Part shown: in pieces, positions 9,474 through 18,490 of the stretch
Layout: each line of letters opens with the position of its first letter
Numbering within the stretch: the stretch's first letter is position 1
From: Acinetobacter sp. ANC 4648
Lineage (GTDB): Bacteria > Pseudomonadota > Gammaproteobacteria > Pseudomonadales > Moraxellaceae
Assembly (NCBI RefSeq): GCF_002135345.1
Contig: NZ_NEGI01000005.1
Span: 62,001-126,000, forward strand
Direction of reading: 5' to 3'
DNA length: 64,000 nucleotides
Translations under genes and position numbers: made by a program
Notes under the pieces: generated by a model
The model's database searches: none
Seen by the model: the letters and a program-made list of their open reading frames with translations, nothing else
Told to the model about the DNA's origin: nothing

Positions 9474-9510
9474 TTATGACTGGAAAATCATTATGCTTAA
9501 CCAGTCATAA
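9474..9510. terminator. Convergent-gene hairpin
   Basis: TTATGACTGG at 9474-9483 pairs with CCAGTCATAA at 9501-9510 across a 17-base loop. It lies between two converging genes. There is no strong T tract, so terminator function is likely but not certain. Confidence 0.5.
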
Positions 9511-9527
9511 GAAACTATATCTATCCA

Positions 9528-9986
9528 CTAAATTGCCGTTTTTAATACTTCAATCAGTTGTTGTTGATTCAATTCAGGACGTTCAGTCCCTCTATAAATA
9601 CAGTAATATTTAAATACACTATCCAACAATAATGATAATGGCTTACTTTCAGAAACAGACCATACTTTTGAATTATTAATTCCCGATAATGCACTGCCAC
9701 TCAATTGATAAAGATATAAATCATGATCACGTTGAATAGCTTGTTTACGACCTTGAGTATAATTCTCTAGTAATAATTGGCACGGTGAATTAATTAACCA
9801 TTTTTCACTAAACCAAAGCTGCAATAAATCACCAAGATACAATTCGATTGTACCAACAGGCCAGACTTGAATAAATGCATCCGCAACATGGGTGTAATAT
9901 TTTTCAGTATTTGCAAGAATGGATAAATAATTTTCTTTATAAAAATCAATATTTGAAAAAATTTCGGGAATGGTCAGCGTATTCAT
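9528..9986 (-). CDS. Hypothetical protein
   Basis: 152 residues, start MNTLTIPEIFSNIDFY, rich in Leu, Tyr and Trp and probably alpha-helical. No signal peptide, transmembrane helix or known motif is seen. The length and even composition suggest a real coding gene, and the start is preceded by an AGGAG site in the minus strand. It looks like one of the lineage-restricted cytosolic proteins of Acinetobacter, but I cannot name a family. Confidence 0.6.
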   Translation of the reverse strand: MNTLTIPEIFSNIDFYKENYLSILANTEKYYTHVADAFIQVWPVGTIELYLGDLLQLWFSEKWLINSPCQLLLENYTQGRKQAIQRDHDLYLYQLSGSALSGINNSKVWSVSESKPLSLLLDSVFKYYCIYRGTERPELNQQQLIEVLKTAI

Positions 9987-10194
9987 TCGCTATCTCCTGT
10001 TTAGCCATTTTAGTGCTGGCAAGTTGGGAAATCCACACTGTTTAAGCTTTTGCTTAAACGCTCTGTTATGCATTCAATCTAACAAGCCATTTTCATTTAT
10101 GCAACACACGAATCATTATTTTTAAGCAGCTTCTTCTTTTTGCCTAAATAAAAAGCATACACACTAAAAACAAAGAAAATATGACAGCTATTAC

Positions 10195-10222
10195 TTGACC
10201 ATTCTATAAATCTCCTTATAAT
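10195..10222 (+). promoter_or_regulatory. Sigma-70 promoter of tRNA-Asn
   Basis: TTGACC at 10195-10200 and a consensus TATAAT at 10217-10222, spaced 16 bases. The second box ends 11 bases before the first tRNA base, as expected for a stable RNA promoter. Confidence 0.8.
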
Positions 10223-10233
10223 CACACCCAGAT

Positions 10234-10309
10234 TCTCCAATAGCTCAGTCGGTAGAGCGACGGACTGTTAATCCGCAGGTCCCTGGTTCGAGCCCAGGTT
10301 GGAGAGCCA
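10234..10309 (+). tRNA. tRNA-Asn (anticodon GTT)
   Basis: 76-base cloverleaf. The acceptor stem TCTCCAA at 10234-10240 pairs with TTGGAGA at 10299-10305, followed by discriminator G and an encoded CCA at 10307-10309. The D arm contains AGCTCAGTCGGTAGAGC, the anticodon loop CTGTTAA carries GTT at 10267-10269, and the T loop has GGTTCGAGCC. It has its own consensus promoter and a strong terminator immediately downstream. No integrase or att-like repeat is seen beside it. Confidence 0.98.
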
Positions 10310-10316
10310 GATTCTA

Positions 10317-10347
10317 AAATCCCACTATCATCATAGTGGGATTTTTT
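10317..10347 (+). terminator. Terminator of tRNA-Asn
   Basis: AAATCCCACTAT at 10317-10328 pairs perfectly with 10333-10344 around a CATC loop, followed by a run of six T. Confidence 0.92.
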
Positions 10348-10400
10348 ATATTAAAAATAATATAACTTTTTTAAATAACAATGTGATGACAATAAATCAA

Positions 10401-10427
10401 AAAATCCTCTAATAAGTAGAGGATTTT
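10401..10427 (-). terminator. Terminator of the lepA-miaE operon
   Basis: AAAATCCTCT at 10401-10410 pairs with AGAGGATTTT at 10418-10427. Read on the minus strand it follows the miaE stop by about 20 bases and ends in a T-rich stretch. Confidence 0.85.
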
Positions 10428-10446
10428 ATATTACGAATTAAACAAC

Positions 10447-11091
10447 CTAAATAGGCACACCACTATGGAAGCGAAAAGTCTTATCTTCCGATAAAATTAG
10501 ATTCTTCTCCACTTCACGAATCCAATCAATTCGCTGTTGAATATCCTCTTCAGGATCTTTCATTTTTGACGACTTCGCAATATCCATTGCTAATGCTAAA
10601 TAATCTTCAAAATGACGTGACTCAGACTTAAGCAAATAACGATAATAACGCCCCAACTCATCATCTACCAATGGCGCAAGTGCATAAAACCGCTCACATG
10701 AACGTGCTTCTACAAAAGCACCGATAACCAATATATCAATCAATGCTTCTGGTTCATAAGTACGAATTTCTTTACGTAATACACCAGCATAACGCCCCGC
10801 ACTTACTGCTTTCCATTCTTGGCCACGCTTCGCCATTAACTCTAAAACTTGCTCGTAATGTAACATTTCCTCACGAACCAATTGAGCCAGTTTGACCTGT
10901 AAATCTGTAAAAAAGCTATAGCGAAACATCAGGTTCATCGCTGTTCCTGCTGCTTTTTTTTCACAATTAGCATGGTCTTGCATTAACAATGGGAGATTAT
11001 TAATTGCTTCATCCAACCAAGCCTTAGGTGTTTCACAACCTAAAAAAGCAATTACAGGTTGCATCAGTTCATCATATTTAATATTTGACAT
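10447..11091 (-). CDS. miaE: tRNA-(2-methylthio-N6-isopentenyladenosine(37)) hydroxylase
   Basis: Non-haem di-iron monooxygenase that hydroxylates the isopentenyl chain of ms2i6A37 in tRNAs reading UNN codons. It is the last step after MiaA and MiaB. The 214-residue ferritin-like protein shows metal-ligand motifs REEMLHYEQVLELM and the later EARSCERF and ESRHFEDYL pattern. It is the last gene of the long minus-strand operon, 43 bases after pdxJ, and ends at the terminator at 10401-10427. Confidence 0.92.
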   Translation of the reverse strand: MSNIKYDELMQPVIAFLGCETPKAWLDEAINNLPLLMQDHANCEKKAAGTAMNLMFRYSFFTDLQVKLAQLVREEMLHYEQVLELMAKRGQEWKAVSAGRYAGVLRKEIRTYEPEALIDILVIGAFVEARSCERFYALAPLVDDELGRYYRYLLKSESRHFEDYLALAMDIAKSSKMKDPEEDIQQRIDWIREVEKNLILSEDKTFRFHSGVPI

Positions 11092-11134
11092 GATTAATAT
11101 TCAATAACAGCCGAATTAAAAATAAACAGGAAAA

Positions 11135-11860
11135 TTAACGTGCAGCATGAATAGCAGCACTCATATCTTGTACAGCTTGTACTAACCCCACAAAAACACT
11201 TTCAGCAATAATCGAGTGCCCAATATTCAACTCATTAATTTGTGGAATAGCCGCAATAGCAGTAACATTTTCTAAATTCAAACCATGTCCAGCATTCACC
11301 ACCAAGCCTTTCGCTGCGGCATACTCAGTACCTTTGATAATACGTTGCAATTCTAATTGCTGAGCCTGTTCTGTTTCAGCATTGGCATATGCACCAGTAT
11401 GTAATTCAATTGTTGAAGCACCGCAGGCAAGCGCAGCATCAATTTGTGCAAAATCAGCATCAATAAATAAAGAAACTTCACTACCTACCGATATTAAGGC
11501 TTGGGTTGCTGCTTTGACATCCTCAAAATGCCCCACCACATCAAGCCCACCTTCAGTGGTTACTTCTTCGCGCTTTTCAGGAACAAAACACACAAAATGC
11601 GGTTTAATCTCTTGCGCAAATGCCACCATTTCATCGGTAACTGCGAGTTCTAAATTCATTCGAGTGGTTAACACTGGGCGCATACGACGCACATCATCAT
11701 CTTGAATGTGACGACGATCTTCACGAAGATGCAGGGTAATCCCCTCAGCTCCTGCTTGCTCACAAATTAGTGCTGCTTCCACAGGATCAGGATAAGTCGT
11801 ACCACGCGCTTGTCGTAAAGTCGCAACATGATCAATGTTTACACCAAGCAATGCAGCCAT
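11135..11860 (-). CDS. pdxJ: Pyridoxine 5'-phosphate synthase
   Basis: Condenses 1-deoxy-xylulose 5-phosphate with 3-amino-2-oxopropyl phosphate to give pyridoxine 5'-phosphate (vitamin B6). It is a TIM barrel. Diagnostic segments are [17 protein letters not shown] at the N-terminus, [13 protein letters not shown], and the late VNAGHGLN and [18 protein letters not shown] place the start at the ATG at 11858-11860 (MAALLGVN, 241 residues), with TAAGG upstream. A longer open frame to 11932 overlaps the end of recO and adds residues the family lacks. The pdxJ-recO-era linkage is classical. Confidence 0.95.
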   Translation of the reverse strand: MAALLGVNIDHVATLRQARGTTYPDPVEAALICEQAGAEGITLHLREDRRHIQDDDVRRMRPVLTTRMNLELAVTDEMVAFAQEIKPHFVCFVPEKREEVTTEGGLDVVGHFEDVKAATQALISVGSEVSLFIDADFAQIDAALACGASTIELHTGAYANAETEQAQQLELQRIIKGTEYAAAKGLVVNAGHGLNLENVTAIAAIPQINELNIGHSIIAESVFVGLVQAVQDMSAAIHAAR

Positions 11861-11892
11861 AACTTTTTCCTTACTAGCTTTTAATTTAAAAT

Positions 11893-12612
11893 TTATTGAA
11901 TAGAATTTTTCGATTGCGTATTTTGAATCCACAATTGACGACTTTTTAGTGGTCGATCTCCCAGCAAAGAAGTAATCATCTGCCGGTAAAGCTTAGTCAA
12001 CAATTGTAACTGTTCCGGCGTAAAATCCCCACCCTTTTGATAACTTTGCATACTCAATATTTGCTCACCAATGAGAGTCGCAGAAGAAGTATGTGAAACA
12101 GGAATAAAACCCTCAGACAACTGAAATTGATAACGCAAATGAGGATCTATCATCTGCTGTTGAGCAGCATGTGTATAATCTAAAGGATAACCCAGCTCTT
12201 CAAGTAAAGCATGTTCAAATTGACGTAAAATTTGTCTTAAGAATAAATCTGCTGTTGGATGAGTCGATATTTTTTGCAAATGATCTAAAGTCAGGTGATA
12301 TTGCACAAAAGTGTCAGGCATAGCAACTTCCAGAGGACAAAGTCTCAATAAAAGCTCATTTAAATAAAAACCTGAAAAAAAAGCATCACCATAAAAAAAA
12401 ATAGGCTGATTTAATATCTCAATTTTAGAAAAGTTTTTAAGCTCACCTTTGCCTGATGCTTGCACAGTAATCGGCTGATACTGTGGGGGGGGGATATGCC
12501 TTAAAATCCCATCAACTCGGCCATGTTCCTGAGTAAATAAATGTACAATATGGCTGCGTTCACGATATTTTCGATGATGAATTAAATAGCCATGCAGGAC
12601 TTCATTACGCAT
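11893..12612 (-). CDS. recO: DNA repair protein RecO
   Basis: Works with RecR and RecF to displace single-strand binding protein and load RecA at gaps. The 239-residue protein has the N-terminal OB-fold start ([20 protein letters not shown]) and a helical C-terminal domain with [12 protein letters not shown]. It lacks the obvious zinc-binding Cys cluster of some RecO proteins. The codons for I-P-P-P near residue 41 contain nine consecutive C (12485-12493 on the plus strand as G), a possible slippage site. It sits in the era-recO-pdxJ operon. Confidence 0.93.
   Translation of the reverse strand: MRNEVLHGYLIHHRKYRERSHIVHLFTQEHGRVDGILRHIPPPQYQPITVQASGKGELKNFSKIEILNQPIFFYGDAFFSGFYLNELLLRLCPLEVAMPDTFVQYHLTLDHLQKISTHPTADLFLRQILRQFEHALLEELGYPLDYTHAAQQQMIDPHLRYQFQLSEGFIPVSHTSSATLIGEQILSMQSYQKGGDFTPEQLQLLTKLYRQMITSLLGDRPLKSRQLWIQNTQSKNSIQ
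12485..12493 (-). repeat. Poly-C(9) tract inside recO
   Basis: Nine G on the plus strand (nine C in the coding strand) within an early part of recO. The reading frame is intact as given. A one-base change would truncate RecO shortly after residue 43. Confidence 0.9.
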
Positions 12613-12623
12613 CGTACAATCGC

Positions 12624-12821
12624 TTAATCATCCTTGTTTTTCTTCTTAGTTTGATCTTCTTCATCCTCTCCATCTGGGATGATCGCACCCACAACAGCGG
12701 CAGTGCCCTTTACCACACCTTTCGTGGTTTTATACGCGACCTTAACAGGAACCGTAACAATCTTAGTAATACAGCCTTGTAGCATAAATATGCAGGTAAG
12801 AATTGTCAGTACTTTAATCAT
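12624..12821 (-). CDS. Small lipoprotein in the era-recO interval
   Basis: 65 residues. A signal peptide ends in the lipobox LQGC with the lipidated Cys at 17, followed by a Val/Gly-rich middle (VKVAYKTTKGVVKGTAAVVGA) and an acidic then lysine-rich tail. It matches a small Acinetobacter lipoprotein family (I recall it as NF038104) of unknown role. It lies between era and recO with short gaps, so it is presumably cotranscribed. In most gamma-proteobacteria era and recO are adjacent, so this gene is a lineage insertion. Confidence 0.82.
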   Translation of the reverse strand: MIKVLTILTCIFMLQGCITKIVTVPVKVAYKTTKGVVKGTAAVVGAIIPDGEDEEDQTKKKNKDD

Positions 12822-12849
12822 TACGATTCACTCTTAAGAAATTATTAAA

Positions 12850-13878
12850 TTAGATATCGCTATAACCTAAACTTTTAAGTGCACGCTCATCATCCGACCA
12901 ACCACCTTTAACTTTCACCCAAAGTGTAAGCATGATTTTTTGTTCGAACATTTTTTCCATATCCGCACGCGCATCCATTCCAATTTTTTTCAGCTTCGAG
13001 CCTTTATCACCAATCACGATAGCTTTTTGGCCTTGGCGATCGACAAAAATCGTTGCATCAATATAAGTACACGCTGGTTTAGGACGACCCGTTTTTTCAT
13101 GCACCGTCGCTTCTTCAGTCTTAAATGACTCAATTTGCACGGTTAAATCGTACGGTAATTCCTCACCCAACTGACGCATGATTTTCTCACGAATAATCTC
13201 ACTCGCCAGAAAACGCTCTGAACGATCTGTGACTTGATCCATTGAATACAGTGGTGGCTGGAATGGTAAATATTGCTCAATCACATTACGCAAATGATCT
13301 AAATTTGAACCTTGCAATGCAGACACAGGGACAATTTCAGCAAAATTCATTAATTTGGCACGTTCTTGAATCAAAGGCAGCGCTGCATTTTTATTTTCAA
13401 GTGTATCCAACTTATTAATAACTAAAATAACTGGCATTTCAGCATTTTGAAGTTTTTCCAAAACCAATTCATCGTTTTGAGTCCACTTTTGTGCATCTAC
13501 TACAAATAAAACCAAGTTAACATCACGTAAAGCAGAAGATGCCGCACGATTCATCATCTTATTGATGGCACGAACTTCTTTTTTATGCATCCCCGGTGTA
13601 TCCACAAATACTGCTTGTGACTTTTCACGGCTATCAATACCGATGATTTTATGACGTGTCGTTTGTGGTTTACGCGAAGTAATTGAAAGTTTTTGACCCA
13701 ACAAGTGGTTCATCAATGTAGATTTACCTACATTTGGACGTCCAACAATTGCAACAAACCCACTTTTATAATCTGCAGGAATTACGGCACCTTGTGAACT
13801 AAAGAACTGATCTAACAAATCATTACTTTCTGTTTTCGCAGGCTGATCTGTTTCATTCTGATCATTTTGAATCGACAT
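12850..13878 (-). CDS. era: GTPase Era
   Basis: Essential GTPase that binds the 3' end of 16S rRNA and helps mature the 30S subunit. 342 residues, longer than the usual about 300 because of an N-terminal Gln/Asp-rich extension of about 35 residues. G1 is GRPNVGKST at 46-54, G3 DTPGMH, G4 NKLD, G5 SALQG. The C-terminal KH domain has the IVIGDKGSKLKKIG loop. The gene starts six bases after the rnc stop, so the two are translationally linked as in many bacteria. Confidence 0.96.
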   Translation of the reverse strand: MSIQNDQNETDQPAKTESNDLLDQFFSSQGAVIPADYKSGFVAIVGRPNVGKSTLMNHLLGQKLSITSRKPQTTRHKIIGIDSREKSQAVFVDTPGMHKKEVRAINKMMNRAASSALRDVNLVLFVVDAQKWTQNDELVLEKLQNAEMPVILVINKLDTLENKNAALPLIQERAKLMNFAEIVPVSALQGSNLDHLRNVIEQYLPFQPPLYSMDQVTDRSERFLASEIIREKIMRQLGEELPYDLTVQIESFKTEEATVHEKTGRPKPACTYIDATIFVDRQGQKAIVIGDKGSKLKKIGMDARADMEKMFEQKIMLTLWVKVKGGWSDDERALKSLGYSDI

Positions 13879-13883
13879 GAAGG

Positions 13884-14576
13884 TTATTGCTCCAATAGCT
13901 TTAAAAATTCTGCCGCAACTGCTTGTTCAGCAAAACGACGACTAGACCCCTCACCGACCAAATTGGATAAGCCCGCGACCACACATTCTACTTTAAAATG
14001 CTGGTTGGGTGCATCACCCTGAATATCTACAACCTCGTAAACTGGGAGAGGTTTTTTACGTGCTTGTAGATATTCCTGTAAGCGCGACTTGGGATCTTTC
14101 AATTGATCTGTGGGTTCAATATGTTCTAAATATGGTTCATACCACTTTAAAACAATAGGTTCTAAAATAGTTAAATCTGAACAGTCCATATAAATCGCGC
14201 CGATAATCGACTCTACCGTATCCGCGAGAATCGATTCACGATGATGACCGCCTGATTTTAATTCACCAGTGCTTAATATTAAACTATGACTCAATTTAAG
14301 ATCATTGGCAATTTTACCTAAAGCTTCTTGGCGAACCAAAGTTGCTCTCATACGTGTTAATCGCCCTTCATTTTCATGAGGGTATGTACGATATAGATAA
14401 TTTGCAATAATCATTCCCAACAATGCATCACCTAGAAATTCTAGGCGTTCATAATTATGTCTATGACTAACCGACCGATGTGTTAATGCAAGTTGCAATA
14501 ACTCAATTTTTTGAAACTGATAACCAATACGACTAGGTAAGCGTGGATCACTTACTTTGAACTGACCTTTGATCAA
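13884..14576 (-). CDS. rnc: Ribonuclease III
   Basis: Double-strand-specific endonuclease that processes rRNA precursors and some mRNAs. 230 residues. The signature ERLEFLGDALLGM and the second acidic cluster DTVESIIGAIYMD give the metal site. The C-terminal dsRNA-binding domain (PKSRLQEYLQARKKPLPVYEV to the end) is complete. The start overlaps the end of the DUF4845 gene by 29 bases, suggesting translational coupling. Confidence 0.96.
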   Translation of the reverse strand: MIKGQFKVSDPRLPSRIGYQFQKIELLQLALTHRSVSHRHNYERLEFLGDALLGMIIANYLYRTYPHENEGRLTRMRATLVRQEALGKIANDLKLSHSLILSTGELKSGGHHRESILADTVESIIGAIYMDCSDLTILEPIVLKWYEPYLEHIEPTDQLKDPKSRLQEYLQARKKPLPVYEVVDIQGDAPNQHFKVECVVAGLSNLVGEGSSRRFAEQAVAAEFLKLLEQ

Positions 14577-14922
14577 AACTCTTCTCGAATGTTAGGACTA
14601 AATCAATATTCAGTACGAAAGGCTTTCTTACTTCATATTTTTTAATCACTGCTAAACCATCTTTTGTTGAAACGGTCGCAATATCATTAAACTTAATATC
14701 ACGAATATTATTCATATCCAAACGCTGGCTCATCTTACTTGCAAATGCAGAAGGTGTGATAGTTGAAGGACTTGCTACAATCTCCTCCTCAATTTGCTTA
14801 TCTATCACACGATCATCCCAGTAGCTTGGCCATACTGCAATTATGATTTTCACAATAAATGCAAATGCCACTACCCCAAATAGAATCCCAATATACGATG
14901 TACCTTGTTGATTTTTACGCAT
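14548..14922 (-). CDS. DUF4845 domain-containing membrane protein
   Basis: 124 residues with a single N-terminal transmembrane segment (about 9-29, pseudopilin-like GTSYIGILFGVVAF) and a small periplasmic domain. This matches DUF4845, found between lepB and rnc in many Acinetobacter and Pseudomonas genomes. Function is unknown; its conserved position beside signal peptidase suggests, but does not prove, a link to envelope protein export. Its end overlaps rnc. Confidence 0.88.
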   Translation of the reverse strand: MRKNQQGTSYIGILFGVVAFAFIVKIIIAVWPSYWDDRVIDKQIEEEIVASPSTITPSAFASKMSQRLDMNNIRDIKFNDIATVSTKDGLAVIKKYEVRKPFVLNIDLVLTFEKSFDQRSVQSK

Positions 14923-14946
14923 TGTTATTATCCAACAACTTCATTT

Positions 14947-15801
14947 TTAATTAATTGGACCATTACGACTAAACGAAGGTAAATGCAATCCTGGTTCTTT
15001 ATGCATCCAGATATAAATTGCATGCCCCGTTAAATTCTCTTCTGGTACAAAACCCCAAAAACGACTATCTGCACTTTGATCACGATTATCGCCCATTGCA
15101 AAATAATGACCTTTCGGTACAGTTACTTCCCAGCTTTGACCATTTGATTTTACAAAACGATCATTGGCCGTTGCAACATATGGCAAATCTTTCTTTGCTT
15201 GAGCATAATTAAATGCAGAGACCAAAGTATTTTGCCCTTCAAGCAACCGGACTAAATGCTGATGTGTCCCCATTGTTTCAGTATAATAAATCGATTTTGG
15301 TGTGTCCAAAATATCTTTTTCACGGCTAAATTCCGTTGGAACTTGCTTCACCTTTTGACCATTAATGATCAATTGACCACGATCAAACTCGATATGATCA
15401 CCAGGCAAACCAATAATACGTTTAATATAGCTAATTTTTGGATTTTCAGGATACTTAAACACCGTAACATCACCACGTTGTGGCTCACCAACATCAATCA
15501 CCTTGGTGTTAACAATCGGTAGGCGTACCCCGTACTGAAATTTATTTACCAAAATATAATCACCCGTTTCTAAAGTTGGTACCATAGAATCTGATGGAAT
15601 ATTAAAGGGTTCAAAGAAAAAAGAACGTAATACTAAAACCACAGCCAGTACTGGCCAAAAGTCATATGCCCAGGTAATAATAAAATTTTCATTCCCTTTA
15701 CCTTTCGTCGCACGTTGTTTCAATACGAACTTATCAAGCAACCACAATCCAAAAAAGATCAAGGTTGCAGGTACAAGAATTAAATTAAAATCAAAATCCA
15801 T
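14947..15801 (-). CDS. lepB: Signal peptidase I
   Basis: Inner membrane serine peptidase that removes signal peptides from exported proteins. 284 residues with two N-terminal membrane segments (about 6-22 and 45-63). Catalytic Ser72 lies in PSDSMVPTLETGD, and general base Lys127 in YIKRIIGLPGD. The late box GHYFAMGDNRDQSADSRFWG is intact. It follows lepA by 22 bases in the operon. Confidence 0.97.
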   Translation of the reverse strand: MDFDFNLILVPATLIFFGLWLLDKFVLKQRATKGKGNENFIITWAYDFWPVLAVVLVLRSFFFEPFNIPSDSMVPTLETGDYILVNKFQYGVRLPIVNTKVIDVGEPQRGDVTVFKYPENPKISYIKRIIGLPGDHIEFDRGQLIINGQKVKQVPTEFSREKDILDTPKSIYYTETMGTHQHLVRLLEGQNTLVSAFNYAQAKKDLPYVATANDRFVKSNGQSWEVTVPKGHYFAMGDNRDQSADSRFWGFVPEENLTGHAIYIWMHKEPGLHLPSFSRNGPIN

Positions 15802-15823
15802 GAGCTATATGACCTCTGTCTTT

Positions 15824-17641
15824 TTATCGTTCTACTTTCAATACAGCTAAGAATGCTTCTTGTGGGATTTCAACACTACCCACTTGTTTCATGCGCTTCT
15901 TACCTTCTTTTTGTTTAGATAACAGTTTCTTCTTACGAGAAACGTCACCACCATAACATTTTGCCAATACGTTTTTACGCATTGCTTTAACCGTTGATCT
16001 GGCAATAATTTGCGCACCAATCGCCGCTTGAATCGCTACATCAAACATTTGACGTGGAATCAAATCTTTCATCTTATCAACTAAGGCAATACCACGATGT
16101 CGTGCATCATTACGATGACAAATCATCGCCAAAGCATCAACTTTTTCACCATTAATTAAGACATCAACCTTCACTAAAGATGAACTTTCAAAACGTACAA
16201 AGCTATAGTCAAGCGATGCAAAACCACGCGAACATGACTTCAAGCGATCAAAGAAATCCATCACTACTTCTGCCATAGGGATTTCAAAAGTAACAGAGAC
16301 TTGGTTACCCAAGAACTTCATATCTTTTTGTACGCCACGGCGCTCAATACACAAGGTCATCACATTACCTAAGTATTCTTGAGGCACTAAAATATGACAC
16401 TCTGCAATAGGTTCACGTAAGTCTTCAACAGTTGAACCATCAGGCATTTTTGATGGACTGTCGATATAGATTGTTTCACCTGTTTTCATCAATGATTCGT
16501 AAATCACTGTTGGTGCAGAGGTGATGATATCTAAATCATATTCACGTTCTAAACGTTCTTGTACGATCTCCATATGTAGCATTCCCAAGAAGCCACAACG
16601 GAAACCAAAACCAAGTGCATCTGAACTTTCAGGTTCAAAAAACAAGGATGAGTCGTTAATTTGTAATTTATGCAATGCTTCACGGAAAGGTTCAAAGTCA
16701 CTAGCATCAATTGGGAATAAGCCCGCATAAACCTGCGGCTTAACCTTTTTAAAACCTGGTAACGTTTTAACATCTGGTGTCGCCGATAAAGTAATAGTAT
16801 CACCCACTGGCGCACCAAAAATATCTTTAATCCCAGCAATAATAAAGCCAACTTCACCCGCTTCCAACATACCTGTTTCAGTATGTTTTGGGTTAAAAAT
16901 ACCCACTGAAGTAATGATATGCGTTTGACCTGTTGATTTAATCAACATTTTATCGCCTTTACGCACACGACCATGCTTGATCCGAACCAAAGATACCACA
17001 CCTAAATAGTTGTCAAACCAAGAGTCAACAATTAAAGCTTGTAATGGTGCATCTCGATCACCTTCAGGTGCTGGAATAACTTCTACCAAAGTTTCAAGCA
17101 CACCGGCAACACCCAGCCCTGTTTTTGCAGAACATGTAGGTGCATCGCTTGCTTCAATCCCAATAATTTCTTCAATTTCATGAATAACACGCTCAGGCTC
17201 AGCCTGAGGTAAATCAATTTTATTGAGAACTGGGAGAACTTCAAGCCCTTGCTCAATTGCGGTATAGCAATTTGCAACAGACTGAGCTTCTACACCTTGT
17301 GCAGCATCAACAACCAGTAATGCACCTTCGCAAGCAGCCAAAGAACGCGACACTTCATAAGAGAAATCGACATGTCCCGGGGTATCAATAAAGTTAAGCT
17401 GATACTCTTGACCATTAGGATGAGTGTAATACAAAGTCACAGAAGTGGCTTTAATCGTAATCCCACGCTCGCGCTCCAACTCCATTGAGTCTAAAACTTG
17501 AGCCTGCATTTCTCGGTCTTGTAAACCACCACAAGTCTGAATAAAACGGTCAGCTAGAGTCGACTTGCCGTGATCGATGTGAGCGATAATCGAAAAATTA
17601 CGTATATTTTTGATATCAACAGATTTTTTAGCTTGCGCCAT
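15824..17641 (-). CDS. lepA: Elongation factor 4 (ribosome back-translocase)
   Basis: Translational GTPase that rescues ribosomes from faulty translocation. 605 residues, full length. The G1 motif [10 protein letters not shown]3 DTPGHVDF, G4 NKIDLP and the characteristic C-terminal region ending with [18 protein letters not shown] are present. It is the first gene of the nine-gene minus-strand operon. About 250 bases of untranslated DNA lie upstream and should hold the operon promoter. Confidence 0.97.
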   Translation of the reverse strand: MAQAKKSVDIKNIRNFSIIAHIDHGKSTLADRFIQTCGGLQDREMQAQVLDSMELERERGITIKATSVTLYYTHPNGQEYQLNFIDTPGHVDFSYEVSRSLAACEGALLVVDAAQGVEAQSVANCYTAIEQGLEVLPVLNKIDLPQAEPERVIHEIEEIIGIEASDAPTCSAKTGLGVAGVLETLVEVIPAPEGDRDAPLQALIVDSWFDNYLGVVSLVRIKHGRVRKGDKMLIKSTGQTHIITSVGIFNPKHTETGMLEAGEVGFIIAGIKDIFGAPVGDTITLSATPDVKTLPGFKKVKPQVYAGLFPIDASDFEPFREALHKLQINDSSLFFEPESSDALGFGFRCGFLGMLHMEIVQERLEREYDLDIITSAPTVIYESLMKTGETIYIDSPSKMPDGSTVEDLREPIAECHILVPQEYLGNVMTLCIERRGVQKDMKFLGNQVSVTFEIPMAEVVMDFFDRLKSCSRGFASLDYSFVRFESSSLVKVDVLINGEKVDALAMICHRNDARHRGIALVDKMKDLIPRQMFDVAIQAAIGAQIIARSTVKAMRKNVLAKCYGGDVSRKKKLLSKQKEGKKRMKQVGSVEIPQEAFLAVLKVER

Positions 17642-17898
17642 GGGCTACCTTGAACGATAAAATGCGCTATGTATGAAATTCAAACTACATAGCAAAAGCT
17701 GTTTAAGAAATTGCGAAAGATTATAACAGATGGTGTTTTCAAAGTATTCATATTAATCAGCAGAGTTTGAGCAAGTTTATTTAAAATTGAAATTTATTAA
17801 CTTATATAGATGCTATTTATTAATAATCACTCTATTCACCTCAATTTTTCATATCTATCTGCATAAGATAAAATATTCAACTCAACAATCTACTAAAA

Positions 17899-18354
17899 TC
17901 ATTCCGCTAGAGTCGTATTACTAAAATCAAGAGGATTAATTTCTTCATTCAGCACTTGATAAGCCTGTATAAATGTCGGCGACATACGCTTAGGACGTCC
18001 AGTAGCAATTTCTATACAGGCCCACTTGGTACTTCCCGTAAACAGTAAACTCTGATCTTTAGCACGATAAAATGCATATTGACGGAAAGAATATAAAGCA
18101 TTGATATCACTTAACCATGTCCGCAAAATAATTTCATCACCCAGTATGGCTGCTTTGCGATACTGAACATGATGTTCCACTGCAACCATGGCATGTTTCA
18201 GTTCTAAGTATTGCGCTAACCCAAGCCCTAACTCTTCAATATGTGCAGAAGCAATATCTTGCATCCATTGCACATACACCACATTATTAACATGTTCTAA
18301 AATATCAATATGTTCAGCTTGAACCATAATTTTTAAATCAAAAAACGTGCTCAC
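17899..18354 (-). CDS. Acyl-CoA thioesterase, YbgC/4HBT-like
   Basis: 151-residue hotdog protein. The opening strand and helix contain EHIDILEHVNNVVYVQWMQD, the 4-hydroxybenzoyl-CoA thioesterase pattern with an Asp before the HVNN turn. A long central helix and the strand VQYRKAAILGDEI follow. The enzyme should cleave acyl-CoA thioesters in the cytosol; the substrate is unknown. It is a single gene between the lepA leader and the protease terminator. Confidence 0.88.
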   Translation of the reverse strand: MSTFFDLKIMVQAEHIDILEHVNNVVYVQWMQDIASAHIEELGLGLAQYLELKHAMVAVEHHVQYRKAAILGDEIILRTWLSDINALYSFRQYAFYRAKDQSLLFTGSTKWACIEIATGRPKRMSPTFIQAYQVLNEEINPLDFSNTTLAE

Positions 18355-18430
18355 AAAATCTAACCTTTTATCTAAGCTATTGTATTTAAACTTTGTAATC
18401 TAACAAAATCATCTTAAACATAAAATCACC

Positions 18431-18470
18431 ACTGTAAAAAACCACTCAATAATGAGTGGCTTTTTACAGT
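18431..18470. terminator. Long hairpin terminator
   Basis: ACTGT-A5 at the left and T5-ACAGT at the right close a stem whose core is CCACTCA/TGAGTGG (18442-18448, 18453-18459) with one mismatch. Read on the minus strand it lies just downstream of the Do-type protease gene. Confidence 0.88.
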
Positions 18471-18490
18471 TCAATGTATTTATGACTGCT

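Noticed and set aside
10040-10059. Hairpin GTTTAAGC/GCTTAAAC
   Set aside because: Eight-bp AT-rich stem without a T tract or a fitting gene end; chance occurrence is plausible.
10150-10230. Minus-strand ATG with a strong AAGGAG site opposite the tRNA promoter
   Set aside because: The reading frame is only three codons long, and the AAGGAG arises from the complement of the promoter region.
10234-10309. tRNA-Asn as a possible integration site
   Set aside because: No integrase gene, direct repeat of the tRNA 3' end or foreign-looking gene block was found on either side.
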